Assembly (NCBI GenBank): GCA_006937955.1
Contig: SSNP01000105.1
Span: 1,145,834 to 1,209,833 of the forward strand
Direction of reading: 5' to 3'
Length of the DNA stretch: 64,000 nucleotides
Origin: Pachypanchax playfairii
Taxonomy: Eukaryota; Chordata; Actinopteri; Cyprinodontiformes; Aplocheilidae
The position numbers were made by a program, and so were the translations under genes. The notes beneath the pieces are model-generated. The model did no database searches. It was not told the DNA's origin and saw nothing but the letters and a program-made list of their open reading frames with translations. Every line of letters starts with the position of its first letter. Positions within the stretch are counted from its first letter, which is position 1. Below, piece by piece: positions 1-11,394 of this stretch.

Positions 1-2180
1 TCCTTACCTTCCTCTCAGGCAGGAACGTTTCCAACTCCAAAACCTTCATCTACTCTGTAAACAAGCTGCATAACTAGAAACGTTAAGTCCAAATTTAGTT
101 CACAACTGTTCAAAACAATGAAGCTGTGATATTTTTCAATTATAGTTGTTACGAAATTAACAAAATCATAGTGAATACATGCAGATAGAAACTACAGTCA
201 GCTGTTCATCACCTTCAGGTCAGTTTCAAAGTCAGTCAGAATTCAGATGAAGATTAAATGATGCTATTAGTGTTAACGTTCCCTGTCAGGTCTGATAGCG
301 TGTGCTACTACATGGACTTGACACGTGTGAGTGAGTCTGTGTGAATTTTCCCAAGTTTCCCTGTTATCATCTTAAGTTTAGTTCTTATGGATGAGCCACA
401 TTTTTATTAACGTGTGATTCATGTTGTTTTGAAACATGAGACATGGTTTTGATGTGTGAGTGATTTATAGATCCCAAATCCCTCTGGAAATGAGCCAAAT
501 TACAGAGAAAACTGTAATTCAGACCATCTGAAAGTCTTTAAAACTACGACTCATTGATGTTAAATGATGAATCTTTAAACCAATTACCTCTTTAGTATTT
601 GACTTTTAGCTGAAGCTGAACTGAGTTCAGCATCGTTACTCCTGCGCTGTCTTGTTCCTGCTTTTATCTCATCACCTCTTCATCTTATTGTCCTGCTGCT
701 GCGATCTGCCTCTTCTTCACTGTGATGAGGGTCAGCAGGTCAGCTGGGGGGCTTGTCATTAGCTGGGACTGTGCATGTATGTGTGCTTCACTGGTGTGGA
801 CCAGATAATGTTCTCACAGCGATGATTAAAGTAGAATTACACAGGAAATCACTTACTGTGGTGTTTAACCAACGTTTTATCACTTTTCTTTAATATATTT
901 AGAAAGATTTGTATAATAAATAAATCAATTCCAACAGTGATGATGTAATCTGCCTGTATTGAACTTATTTTCTCATAATATTAATGAAAAACAGCATTTA
1001 GAGAGAATTACTAGAAAACTAGTGTTGATTCTGACTCATAATGTTTTACTGTCAGCTGCTCGCTCTCTCATAACATCTGTCAAACAATACACTCACCTGT
1101 ATGTTTATCAAATATTTTGGGGTCTCAGTGTGATGCAGACTGTGTAATGAAACTCTGGTAATGAGAGCAGCTTAGCGTGTGATGCCACTAACATTGATGT
1201 TTACATACACGTGCATGTGTTTGGTTGCCAATATTTGTTCAGCTTTGTTTCCTCAAGGTTGCTTCATCATGAGACATGAAAAATACGTTTGTGTTTGTCT
1301 GAGAGAACAGAAGCTAAAGTCAACATGTGTGTTATTCTAAAACACTCTCTGTGATGTGGTTGAACTTCAGTGGGATGTGGATCATTGGACGTTGAACAGC
1401 TTAGAAAATAGTTTTTGGAACATCTGTGGAAAGTATTTCTCATGAACTATGTAAAAAGATAGAGAAGTCATTGCAGATACTAAGAAGTTGTTTTCAAGAT
1501 AAAAAAATCTGATATCTGATGATGTAAAAGTGCATTATGATGCTGGCAGTCATATTATTGTTTCTGCTGTGTTTTATTGATTTTACACTTGTGTTTAAAA
1601 AGGAGCAGCTCATTTACCTCATAATGTCAACTCACAATAACAACAAATAGATCCAGATGCTTAAAACTTATCCTGATAAATCAGTCCTCAGACTGCTGCT
1701 TGTGTTTCATCTTCATGAGTCTTTATGACCTCGTTGTTGCTTCAGATAGTGAAAATCTGTTGGTTGTGTTTCAGAAAATCCTTCAATCTACTGGAGTTTG
1801 TGACCAAACTACAGCTTCTGTGTTTGGGTAGTAATATTTCAGTGTAAAATGTTCCCTGTATGTTCTACTTGTGTTGTGATGTGGATTTACTTGCTGTTCA
1901 TCTTCCTCTTTAATTTGAGCTTCAACTATAGAACAGATTCTTGTTAGCTGAGCCAGGTCTGTGTTCCTGTGTTGAAAGAGTTAAATTTGTGGGTTTAAAA
2001 CATGCAGACTTACTATATATTTGATAATTTCTTTGTGTACTGAGACCCACTCAGTGGTTTCTGTGCTGTAATGTTAAATTGTAGCTACATTTTGTTCTCT
2101 TTGTGTAATCTGTTAAAGTCTAACAAGCTGCTGTGATAATGTCTGTCACTGTGGGTATAAAAAGAAAAGGGACAGAGAGT
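1..2180. other. non-coding, nothing recognised
   Basis: AT-rich sequence with no ORF above about 60 codons that resembles a protein. I saw no repeat termini, microsatellite or splice-flanked exon. Probably distal upstream sequence of sox1. Confidence 0.5.
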
Positions 2181-2189
2181 CTTTTCTCC

Positions 2190-2560
2190 CTGATGCACAT
2201 GCCAGGCGGCTCCCAGCGGCCTCTCTGTTGACATAGCTGCCACAATGGGGACTAAAGGCCTCCCATTATGAGCCTAACCCCAGGCGGAGTCGCAGGCCAT
2301 CCAACACTGGCCAAAGCCTCCCCAGAATATTAGCCTGGATACATAAGGCTGCCCCCCCCCTCCATCAAATCATGCTGCATTGTTCAGCGTCATTCTGCTC
2401 CCACAATGGGACATCACACTTTGGAAGTACTTTCCCAAAAGGGAAGCCAATCAAAAATAAAGACACTTATTGTTTCTCTTTTGACAAACATTGCTGAGCC
2501 ACCAGCCCCTCCCTCATTGGTCCCTAAACCCTGGGGTTCATTCACGTCTATTATAGGGAC
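2190..2560. promoter_or_regulatory. candidate conserved non-coding element with SOX motifs
   Basis: This block stands out from its AT-rich surroundings by balanced base composition and dense motif content without an ORF. SOX-type sites (ACAATGG or its complement family) occur at 2241-2248, 2379-2386, 2402-2408 and about 2468-2477. A CCAAT-type site (CATTGG) lies near 2515. It sits about 9 kb upstream of a SOXB1 gene, and such genes are typically surrounded by conserved enhancers, some of which bind SOX proteins. The enhancer role is inferred from composition and position only; I could not align it to other genomes. Confidence 0.35.
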
Positions 2561-4284
2561 AAATTAAATAAAACTCAGTCAGGGATAGAAGGGAGGAGAG
2601 TCTGACTGTCGATGGTGATGGAACCAGTCAGGGATGGAAGGGAAACCCGAGAATCTGTCTGAATTCATACCAGGTTTTATTATCAGCTACATAACAAGTA
2701 TATTGACTTGATGGGACGACCTGTACCTGCCAGGTCAAGCACTCGGAACGTCAACTTTTCCTCATTTTTTTCCCAACAAAATCTTTGATGAATTATGTTA
2801 CTGGATGTATCTGCTTCTGAAGAGGGAGGGACCTGTCAGACATGAAGGTGTGTATGTTGGGTTTATTAGGAGCTTTTATGTCCTTATGGATGAATATTTC
2901 AGGATAGGATTGCATAATGAGGTCTTGCAGTGCCTTGTAGTTGTACGTGAGATGAGATGAATGTATTTTGTCTCGCAGCTTTGAACATAACGCATATCTA
3001 AGTTCTAGATATAAATGATTCTTTTGGCCATGGCACACAGGAGTGACTTTCACAGAATGAATAGACTATAAAAGACCTCCAGGTTATTTGAACACTGGAA
3101 GAAAAATAACATAATTGCATCCACTTGTAGCAGCAGGACCTGCACAAAGCAACTGTATGAAACAGAAATGTTCACTGAGAAATGTTTTGGAGTCTGACTG
3201 TTTGATGGTTGTGTTTTTCTGATCTGTTCGCTGGAGCTTTGGAGAGCAGTGGCTTCTCTTACAGACTCTGTTCATAAGAGTGCACGTAAAGTTACTTATA
3301 AGCTTGAAATATGTTTTAAACTGTATTTCTGAGCAGCAACAAACTGAGTCATATTAATAAGCTTCAGTCATGTGAATGTGTCTGAACCATGAGGTGGACG
3401 CATTGCTGAGAGGAAGCAAAGGTTGATGGGAGGAAGATGTGATGAAAGGTTATAAAGAGTGGGGGGGGGAGACCAGGTGGAGAACTGCTCTTTAGGGTCT
3501 TTGAAAGCAGCTGGTCCTGGTTTGAAGCTTGACCCCATTTAGGATGAGTGAGAGACATTGAGACTAACTGTAAGAGAGGGAGATAGACTCCTCAGCTCCC
3601 CTCTTAAAGGGCCTCCACAGGAAGTCCTCATTCTTCCCAGAGCAGACACCCCCCACCAACAGCTGCCAAAAAGCCCTCATTTAGTCTGAGTGGAGGGGAA
3701 GACAGAGAAAGAGTGGACCCCCATCTTCCTCCGAGGGGGCCCTGATATCAAAACTTCCCCCCAGCAGGAAAGACAAAAATGTCAGCAAGAAGGGAAGCTG
3801 TAGTGTCTTTATTCTTTTCATTTGGATGTATTGATTTGTGTGTGTGCTGCTAAAAAGCCTATATGACCTTCTCTGGAATTTATAAGCAACATCCAAATGG
3901 ACAAATCAAGTGTTTGTTAGATGATAAGATCCATAAAAAATGTCTGTTTTTCTGAAGGGTTTATTTTGAAGTTGTGTCAATAACATTTTATTTAGATCTA
4001 TTTCATAATAGATGAAATTTGAAAACATTTTTTCTGTCTCCACTGACAAAACTTTCTGGTCCACAGAACAATTTGTGAGTAAAAGTGAGGCGTTGCAGGT
4101 TGGGGTGGGAGGGGATTAGCTGTTCCAGGCTACTGACACTAACTAAACACACAAAGGTTTTGGCCGTGTGGTGCCCGTCAGCTGTTTTCTGTGTTTCTAA
4201 AATAAAAGTTGTGGTTTTAGTTTGACAGACAAGAACCAGCTAACCTTAATCTGACACGGGTAAATCTATAACATAAAGTAGAAA
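2561..4284. other. non-coding, no gene seen
   Basis: No credible coding exon. A more GC-rich stretch at about 3360-3780, with pyrimidine and purine runs, may be regulatory, but no specific motif supports a call. Confidence 0.4.
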
Positions 4285-4485
4285 AGCCCTCAGAGAGCGC
4301 AGACCTCCGCCAACTGAACATATTGTAGAAAGTACTATGTCCATATCCTTAAAAAATTCCTGGATCACCCCCAAAATCTAATCGATTCTTCTTTGGGTCA
4401 TTTGTGATCTTTCCTGAAAATTTTATCAAAATCCATCCATTAGTTTGAGTTATCCTGCTGACAGACAGAAAAATGTTTTAGAACG
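4285..4485 (+). repeat. fragment of a dispersed teleost LINE/SINE 3' region
   Basis: The stretch contains phrases typical of a very common fish interspersed repeat: 'gcagacctccgcca', 'tcctggatcacc', 'tttcctgaaaattttatcaa', 'atccatcca' and a tail with 'ctgctgacagacag'. A diverged relative lies at about 31930-32115. I cannot name the parent family with certainty; RTE-like LINE tails and their SINEs share this sequence. Confidence 0.5.
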
Positions 4486-4756
4486 GATGCACAATTCTGA
4501 CTTGATAGATGAGCTAATAGTTTTATTCATAGTGTGTTATATTGAAAGTTTTCTGTTCTTCACAGGTTCTAGAAAGAAGACTCTGCACCCTGGTGTGATG
4601 TCAGCAAAGGTGAGCAACATCTAATCATAGATAATGTAAACTCCTTTCTGTAGAAATTGTTAACAGCATGTGATTATTTCAGATTGTTTGTGTCCTCCTG
4701 GGACCTACAACCCAATGAGTGTTCCTGCAGCACTGCGTCTGACACGGCTGGTTTTG

Positions 4757-4940
4757 GTGAGTGTCCAAAGTCAGGCCTCGAGGGCCAATATCCTGCATGT
4801 TTTAGATGTTCCCCTGCTTCAACACACCTGATTCCAATCTACAACATCTCAGCAAGTCCTGTTAACGGCCCATTCATCTGCATCAGGTGTGTTGAAGGAG
4901 GAACATCTAAAACATGCAGGCCTGGAGTTGGACACCCCTG
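4757..4940. mobile_element. hAT-type MITE (copy 1)
   Basis: A short near-palindromic element. The left arm reads inward through gtgtccaaagtcaggcct, catgttttagatgttcc and cttcaacacacctg, and the right arm repeats this in reverse complement, ending gttggacacccctg. It is about 184 bp with no coding capacity. The outer left end has decayed. Copy 2 at 59057-59230 shares the arms and has an 8-bp target duplication, which points to the hAT superfamily. Confidence 0.75.
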
Positions 4941-5049
4941 ATCTAATAGCAAAAGGGTGTTCATGTGTAGACTCATCTTCTGTGGTTTACAGGTAGCAGG
5001 ATATGTCATATGCACAAGTATTTTTAAATAAATTCATTTGAGTTCCTTT

Positions 5050-5301
5050 CATCTGCATCTTTTCTAATTCAACATCACACTCAATAGCCCCACCAAGAGT
5101 CCAGTCAGATCTGGTTCTGAGTTGTATAACCCCTCCTTTTCATCTATCCATCGCCCCAGGAGGGGACACGGCCCCCTCCTCCCCCACTGTCTCCAGTGTG
5201 GGTGTTTCAGGTACTGGTTGCTGCCACAAGTCAGATTTGAACCCACTTGCTGAGTCACGCCAATCTTGTGACTGCAAGTAATCCCACTGCACCACCAGCA
5301 C
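5050..5301 (-). repeat. tRNA-derived SINE
   Basis: On the minus strand the element begins with an A-box-like GGTGGTGCAGTGGG (about 5284-5297) and a B-box-like GGGTTCAAATCT (5233-5244), the internal pol III promoter layout of tRNA-derived SINEs. A body follows with 'cctcctggggcgatgga', a phrase common in fish SINEs. The tRNA-like head is too diverged to be a functional tRNA. Confidence 0.55.
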
Positions 5302-5319
5302 CCTTCACACTAGGGAGAA

Positions 5320-5600
5320 TTTTTCGGTCGTATTTATCTTTTCATTCTGGTTTTTGGACTTTAAAACTCTTAAAGAGTTTCATCTGGATTTGAACCCACA
5401 ACCTTAAACTCTCCATCCACCTGTCTAACATACTGAGCTATTCAGACAGACACATGGAGAATCTTTTTACTCATATTTATCTTTTCAGTTTGTTTTTGGA
5501 CTTTAATAGACAAAGTTTTAAAGGAATTGAACCCACAACTTTACACTCTCCAGCTGTTAGTTTAACACACTCAACTATTCTAACAGACACCTGAACGTCG
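5320..5600 (-). repeat. two tandem tRNA-like units
   Basis: Two copies of a roughly 143-bp unit (for example tatttatctt at 5331 and 5474). On the minus strand each carries a tRNA-like core: an A-box (TAGCTCAGTA, 5431-5440; TAGTTGAGTG, 5568-5577) and a B-box (GGGTTCAAATCC, 5386-5397; GGGTTCAATTCC, 5523-5534). The acceptor stems do not pair well, so these look like tRNA pseudogenes or a tandemly duplicated SINE head rather than working tRNA genes. Confidence 0.45.
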
Positions 5601-7444
5601 CGTCTTGGAGCTTCTTCAGAAAAACTCCAGCAGAAAGAGACAAATTACAACTCTGACACCAGCTGGACAAATAATTATAATCTCATTAATAAATAATCTT
5701 TAAACTGCAGCAGCTTTAATCTCGTCTCAGATGAGATTTATTTCTACTTTAACTCTAAACACACAAAACTTTTACTATTAAAGTTTCTCTTTAAATCTCT
5801 TCATTAAGTATTTCAGTCTGATCTTTTCTAACCTGAGAGACAGTCTGACTTATTCACACTCTTTATGTTCAGCATTAGTTCTTCAATCAAACTGTAGAAC
5901 CTTCTCACCATGTTCTCCTCCTCGTGGTCTTCATGGTGTTCCGACGCCACACAGACACTCAGGATCAGAGGGACACAAACAACTTGTTTTAATTCAATAC
6001 TGAACGAGGTTCATCAGCAGGACGTCACTGGATTATAAACATCTTCATGCTTTTTATGAAAACATTCCAAGAGACATTTTGTTTCCTGAAAAGCCTCAGT
6101 TTGGAGAAATAGATTTTATGTCTGAGTGGACTGAAGAGGACACATGCGCTCAACGTACACAGCTGCATCTTTAAACTACTCCAGTTTCCAAGTGGTTCAT
6201 GTTTACGTTATAAATCTTTACACCATCTTCAACTTCACATCACATGATCATTTAAAGTCCAACAGAAACTTAAAGTTTCTGACAAAATCAACAAAACAGA
6301 AAATTATGACATGACATTTTGGTACCTGGAGCCTTTTTAAGGTTTGAGACCATTGTTGACAGATTCACCACATGGTGACCTCAGTTTTTTGGGCCTTTAT
6401 TGAATCAGGATGTTCTCTAATAAAAATTATAGTTGTCTGACATATTGACTTGTGCACTATTTGGTGAATAAGTGAAAACTTACTTCAACAAAGACCAAAA
6501 GAAACAATCAGACCACTAAACAGACACTGAAGTAAATGTTTGTGATACATTGTTCTGGTCCTTGTTGTGACTAACTGTTACTGTTAGCTCCATCACTCAC
6601 CTCAGACTGATTCACAACAACAAATTATAACTATTTTTAATAGAAACTCACTTTGAATCAACTAATCTAAACAAAGTGAAACAATCTGCTGCCTCGATTC
6701 AATAAAACCATCGTTTACTGTTTCCATTGTGAATAATCAACCTGCCGTGAATTAACCTTTAGGTGTAATGACAGTCGTATGTTTAAACAAACCATAATGT
6801 ACCACTTAAAAATCTCCAGCTCACGTCTAACCTCTGTTTTTTTATTTACTCTTTCATTATCATAGTTCCTCTTTATTACACCTCGTATTAAAAAGCACAA
6901 AACTATGACGAAGGTTTTAGGAGACAGAAGGATCTTTGTCTCTCACCACCATCAAAAACCATCAGATTTCTTTCCCAGTTCTTACACACACTCAATCATC
7001 TGGTCTAATCATATTCCTTCCTATCTAGAAGCAATCAGTGATAATGTTAGCTGCTCCAGAGGGAGGACACACACGCTCTAATTAAATTAAATGTAACTGC
7101 AGAATCAACACCGTTTGACCCGCACGTAGCAGCCGGAGGATCGACTGCAAATACAGAAACTGTCTGAGGGTTGAAGGTCAGAGCAGGATGGAGCTTGTTC
7201 ATATTACTTAAAAATCATAAACATTTCAAGTTAAAAAAAATTCTGCACAAACAAAATTTTCCAGGATTATTACTCAGTGTAAAAGGAACAAAGATAAACC
7301 TGTTTAAAGTCTCATGGAATCAGCTTTGGTTGAATGAGGCTAAAACTTCTCATCAGATCTGGATCTGATCGAGTCAGTAGCATCTCGTCTTTATTTACAT
7401 TGTTTATTTAGGAAAGTTGTCCTCTACTGCGGTTCACTCTAACT
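5601..7444. other. non-coding, nothing recognised
   Basis: AT-rich sequence with only short ORFs that show no protein-like composition. No repeat termini noticed. Confidence 0.45.
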
Positions 7445-7498
7445 TGTGGGGTCCCTCAGGGCTCCATTTTGGATCCACTACTTTTTAATCTGTATATG
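7445..7498 (+). pseudogene. LINE reverse-transcriptase remnant
   Basis: Translates as CGVPQGSILDPLLFNLYM. This matches the GVPQGSILGPLLF block of L2/CR1/Rex-type LINE reverse transcriptases. The frame stops shortly after, at about 7505, and no flanking domain is visible, so this is a decayed 5'-truncated fragment. Confidence 0.65.
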
Positions 7499-10400
7499 AG
7501 TCTTTAGGGTGCAACAGAATTCATGTTTAAATAACGTTGAGCCTTTTTAAAATTCTACCCGTTATGTTAACTCATGCCACTTAGATTATTTCATGGGTTT
7601 CTGAAAGACAAACAAATGAGTTCTTATTTTTCTATAGATGGAACGAAGAAAACCCATATGGCTTCCAGATGTTTTACTATTTAGGACCGTTACACACCTA
7701 AAATATTGAATCAGCTGAGGTTCTTTCATTGTGTCTCCATCACAAAAACTGCCATACAAACTTTGTTCCTTCCTGCTTGTTCACTTCTGACATGGCAGCT
7801 GCACAGTAAACTGGTCCAGGGTCAGAAAGGTAACCACGGGTTTTTGCATGTTGGAGTGTTTGGATATCCAGGTCCAGCGGCCCAAGGTTCTGATCCTGAC
7901 TGTTAAAAAAAAGAAACATTAAAACACACAACCAAAAAGCAGCGTAAACACATCAAGTCTCCAACAACAGACATGAACATCTGGCAGATGGAGGCGTGTC
8001 ATGTGACCAACATGCAAATTGAAACATGGACTGTGTATATTTCGGCCTGAAAACCTGCTTGCTTGATTTATTCATTTATTTACATCCTGTTGGAAAGACC
8101 GTAAACTCTGCTGAGAGTTAATGGCTGCCATGAGAAGAAAAGGAAAGTGAACGTCTGCTGTCACATGATGACATGCTGTTAGACTGTTAGGTTCATTTAC
8201 TATTACACTGTAAAGAATAAAATTGGGTGTTGTTCATCTTTTTGTTTAAATTACTAAATATTATCTATTGCTTGTTTGATATTGAAACAACCAAGTGCCA
8301 CAGAGTACGAAACCCAAATAAGATTCAAACTTCTTTTCCTCTCTCTCTATATAATGCGAGGTGCTCGTATCACCTCGTGCACAGAAAGGAAAACGTTTAA
8401 ATGTTGTTCTGAGCACTAGACTCGACACGTGGAACCTTTCAGGTACGTGTATGTGTGAACATGTGCTCTGTGAGAGCGGCTGAGCTCCAGTAGAGCTGAC
8501 AGCTTGCTGTGACAGAGCGCCTTAAACAAACACAGTGTCGCCTGCTGCACAGCAGAAATGCCTTTGATTGGATCAGACGGGAGTTCACAGCTTCTTGCTT
8601 TAGAGTTTGGAGATACTTAACACTCGCCTGTAAACCTGCAGGACTCGAAGGACTCGCTACTCAAAGATTCTGCAGGTCGTCACCGATCAGTTTGACATGT
8701 TTTAACAAGAATCCAGACAAACACTGGAATCTGGTCCTGACTGTAGACCTCACTGACCCCAGCAGGACGTTTCCAGATCTGTACCTATGGTCCACTCGCT
8801 GCCCTCACACAATGACCAGCACAGCATTCTGGGTATTTCTACAACACTCAGGCATGTTTGACGCCAGCCTGGTAAAAATCTCGTCGAAACACTTCAGTTC
8901 AGTCACGTTCTCAATGAGCTAAAAAAAAAAACTACAAACAAATATTTTAACAACAATAAACTCGGTCCGACTCGCTTGTTTCCCCGACTTGTTATTAAAT
9001 AAAATATACAGAAGAACAGACTGCTGTGGTTTATTCACACATGTATCACTGTTTGTTTGTTTGTTACAGAGAACGATGGAACACGGAGGAGAAACATCCT
9101 CTGACGAGCAGCAGTGTGGTGGAACCTGAAAACATCAGCTGATCGTTCTCCTCACTGTGTTTCATGTTTCTTTTTCTTCAGCAGTAAAAACATTTTTAAT
9201 TCACATTTCCTAAAAAAAATTTATGTCATAATTAGCCTGTAAACACCTTCAACATGTCAGCAGCTGGTAAACACTTTAAACACTCACATCTCTGACAAAA
9301 AAAATTAATTAAAAAAATGTACCCGATTCTGTCTGTTTGATTTCTAAAAAACAGCAAACAGTCGTGAGATTAGACTAAAATAATCAGGGATTAAACTGTT
9401 CACACGACTAAGTTTCTCACAATGAATTAAAATAGCCAAGATGGTAAATTATATTCTCAGCAATGTAACAATCAGAAACTGAGTTAACAGGTTTAATTAT
9501 TAAATAAATACTGATGTCTCATTTTCCAGAATAAGATGTTTCTCCAACAAAAACATGGAGCGCTTTGAATAAAAAATCTCCTTTAATCTGAGTATTACTG
9601 AATTAATCTGAAGAAGCCACAAAGTGTTGGAAGCATTTACATCCTTTTTCTGCTTTCAATGTTTTATCATCATAAAAAGCATCAGACAGGAACTAAAAGA
9701 AAAAAATTAAACAAAATCTACCAGGAGGCCGAGCAGCAGATGGACTGAAGGAGCCTTGAGACGAACCTCCTCATCAGATTACATGATAAACAAACACAGC
9801 AGAGAAACATGTGATCAGATTGTTACAGTCAACACATCATTCAAGCCACTTCACAGCAATGTGCCGACCCAGAGAGGAGAATCCAGCCAGGCCAGCAGGA
9901 CTGGGAGCGACGCAGAACCTGACAGACGCTACCTTGGGAGGAGATTCCCAGCAAGGGGATCCAGCAGCAAATTCTGATCCAGATGTTAACAATCCAAAGT
10001 GTTTCTACATCTTTCTTTCCTGAAGCTGTTTGGACATAATTCAGTTGTTTCATGTTGTTAATAATATTTTCGTTTTTTTTTTACTTAATTTTGAATAAAC
10101 ATTCCTGTTGGTTAAAATGTTACTGTCACATTCAGATTTAAGAAAAACAAAAATAAAACAATCTTTCATTCAACAACAGGAGCAGAGGAGGAGGATCAGA
10201 ACTGATCCACTTTCTGTCAAGTGGATTTTAATATTATTAATTTACCTGATGTTCAAACATTTAACAATAAATAATTATTATTAGTACTGACTCCTGAAAC
10301 TCACTGCAGTTAAAGTATTTAGGTCAATTTTGTTATTGTTTCAGAACTATAGTTGTAGCAGCAAATTAATAGATTTTATAAAACTTGTTTATTTGAGAAA

Positions 10401-10559
10401 TACTTAAGATGAAATAAAATTTGTGTTTTTGTCCTTGAAGCTGGGCCTGTTGTTTCAGGCCTGCAGCTTCATCCTTTTAATAAAATATAACCATTAAAAT
10501 TCTGTGATTTCCAACGTTTATTAAAAGAATTACTGTGCGTTTTTTTCCTGGTAGGCTGG
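7499..10559. other. non-coding, no gene supported
   Basis: The longest ORF here (8509-8922, plus, 137 codons) has no recognisable domain. Overlapping open frames at about 9756-10050 also lack features. A short hairpin at 10436-10471 is listed separately. Confidence 0.4.
10436..10471. other. perfect-arm hairpin
   Basis: TGAAGCTG plus GGCCTG on the left pair with CAGGCC, then a 2-nt bulge, then CAGCTTCA on the right, around a 6-nt loop. That gives 14 base pairs. The stem is too short for a typical pre-miRNA. Function unknown. Confidence 0.4.
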
Positions 10560-10770
10560 TGAAACAAACAAAAGATGTGCTTTGAATGGCAGTACTCCGG
10601 GCGTCAGTCACCTGTTTCCTAGCAACGGACACAACAGAAAAGCACCTGTGGCTCTGAATAGATGGCTGTTTGACAAAAAGGAAAAAAGGGGCACATTTAA
10701 TAAAGAGTTTTTTATGAACCAGATAAAAAGAAGCAACTCAAACGCGCGGACACTGGCCTCAAATTCTGTT
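10560..10770. promoter_or_regulatory. candidate proximal regulatory block of sox1
   Basis: Non-coding block of more balanced composition about 0.65-0.85 kb upstream of the sox1 start codon. Only weak ORFs cross it. Position and composition suggest a proximal enhancer; no definite motif proves it. Confidence 0.25.
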
Positions 10771-11071
10771 TCAAGTCTTTATATTCCGTGTGAATAAGAT
10801 TTAGGCAAAATAGGAAAACGCGCGTGTTGAGATGGTAAAGTTGGACAGGTTCGTTTTGTTTTTATATCACACTGATTTGAAATTAACGAGTAACTTAGAT
10901 TTTTCCTCCTAAATGTTTAAAATATCGTCCTAATGTTTGTTTCACAGAGTTTTTCTGCACATTTCGCGCGCGCGCTGTGCAACTGGAATCAACCTGTTTC
11001 CATGTGGTGTGTTTTTCAGCTGCACGCGCAAAACAGATGACAGAGGGAGTAATTTTCAGGTCTCGCGCTCC

Positions 11072-11135
11072 GACGTCACCAGAAGCTCGAGCCCCTACAT
11101 GCAAATCACGTCTGGGCTCGAGTCTCTCCATTGGC
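11072..11135 (+). promoter_or_regulatory. sox1 promoter motif cluster (CRE, octamer, CCAAT)
   Basis: About 260-320 bp upstream of the start codon lie a CRE-like GACGTCAC (11072-11079), a perfect POU octamer ATGCAAAT (11099-11106) and an inverted CCAAT box (ATTGG, 11130-11134). The octamer sits between two arms of an inverted repeat, GCTCGAGCCC (11085-11094) and GGGCTCGAG (11114-11122). No clear TATA box was seen. POU factors acting with SOXB1 proteins are well known in neural progenitors; binding here is inferred. Confidence 0.5.
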
Positions 11136-11394
11136 CGTCTCTCGCTCATTTAGCTGCTGTCAGAGCGCGCGGCCCGGGCACGCTCACAACTTTTCCCAGT
11201 TCAGCATCAACCAAAGTAAAGCTCCAACAAGTCGCTCCGTTCCCCCCCTGATCGTGGATAACAGGGAGTAAGTGGACCGGGAGAAGTTTCACCTGTGAGT
11301 GGATTCCATCCTGAGACGCACGTGAGGCTGAGCTGCGCGCGGATCAGCCTGAATGTTTCTGCCTGTTTGACTCTGTCCTACAAAGACGGCGTGA

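Noticed and set aside
4657..4941. 94-codon ORF on plus strand
   Set aside because: Runs through the hAT MITE; the similar ORF at 58956-59225 is the other MITE copy, so the likeness is repeat-derived.
8509..8922. Plus-strand ORF of 137 codons upstream of sox1
   Set aside because: No recognisable domain, no splice or promoter context; most likely chance.
9756..10053. Three overlapping ORFs in different frames
   Set aside because: Short, mutually overlapping on both strands, no protein-like motif.
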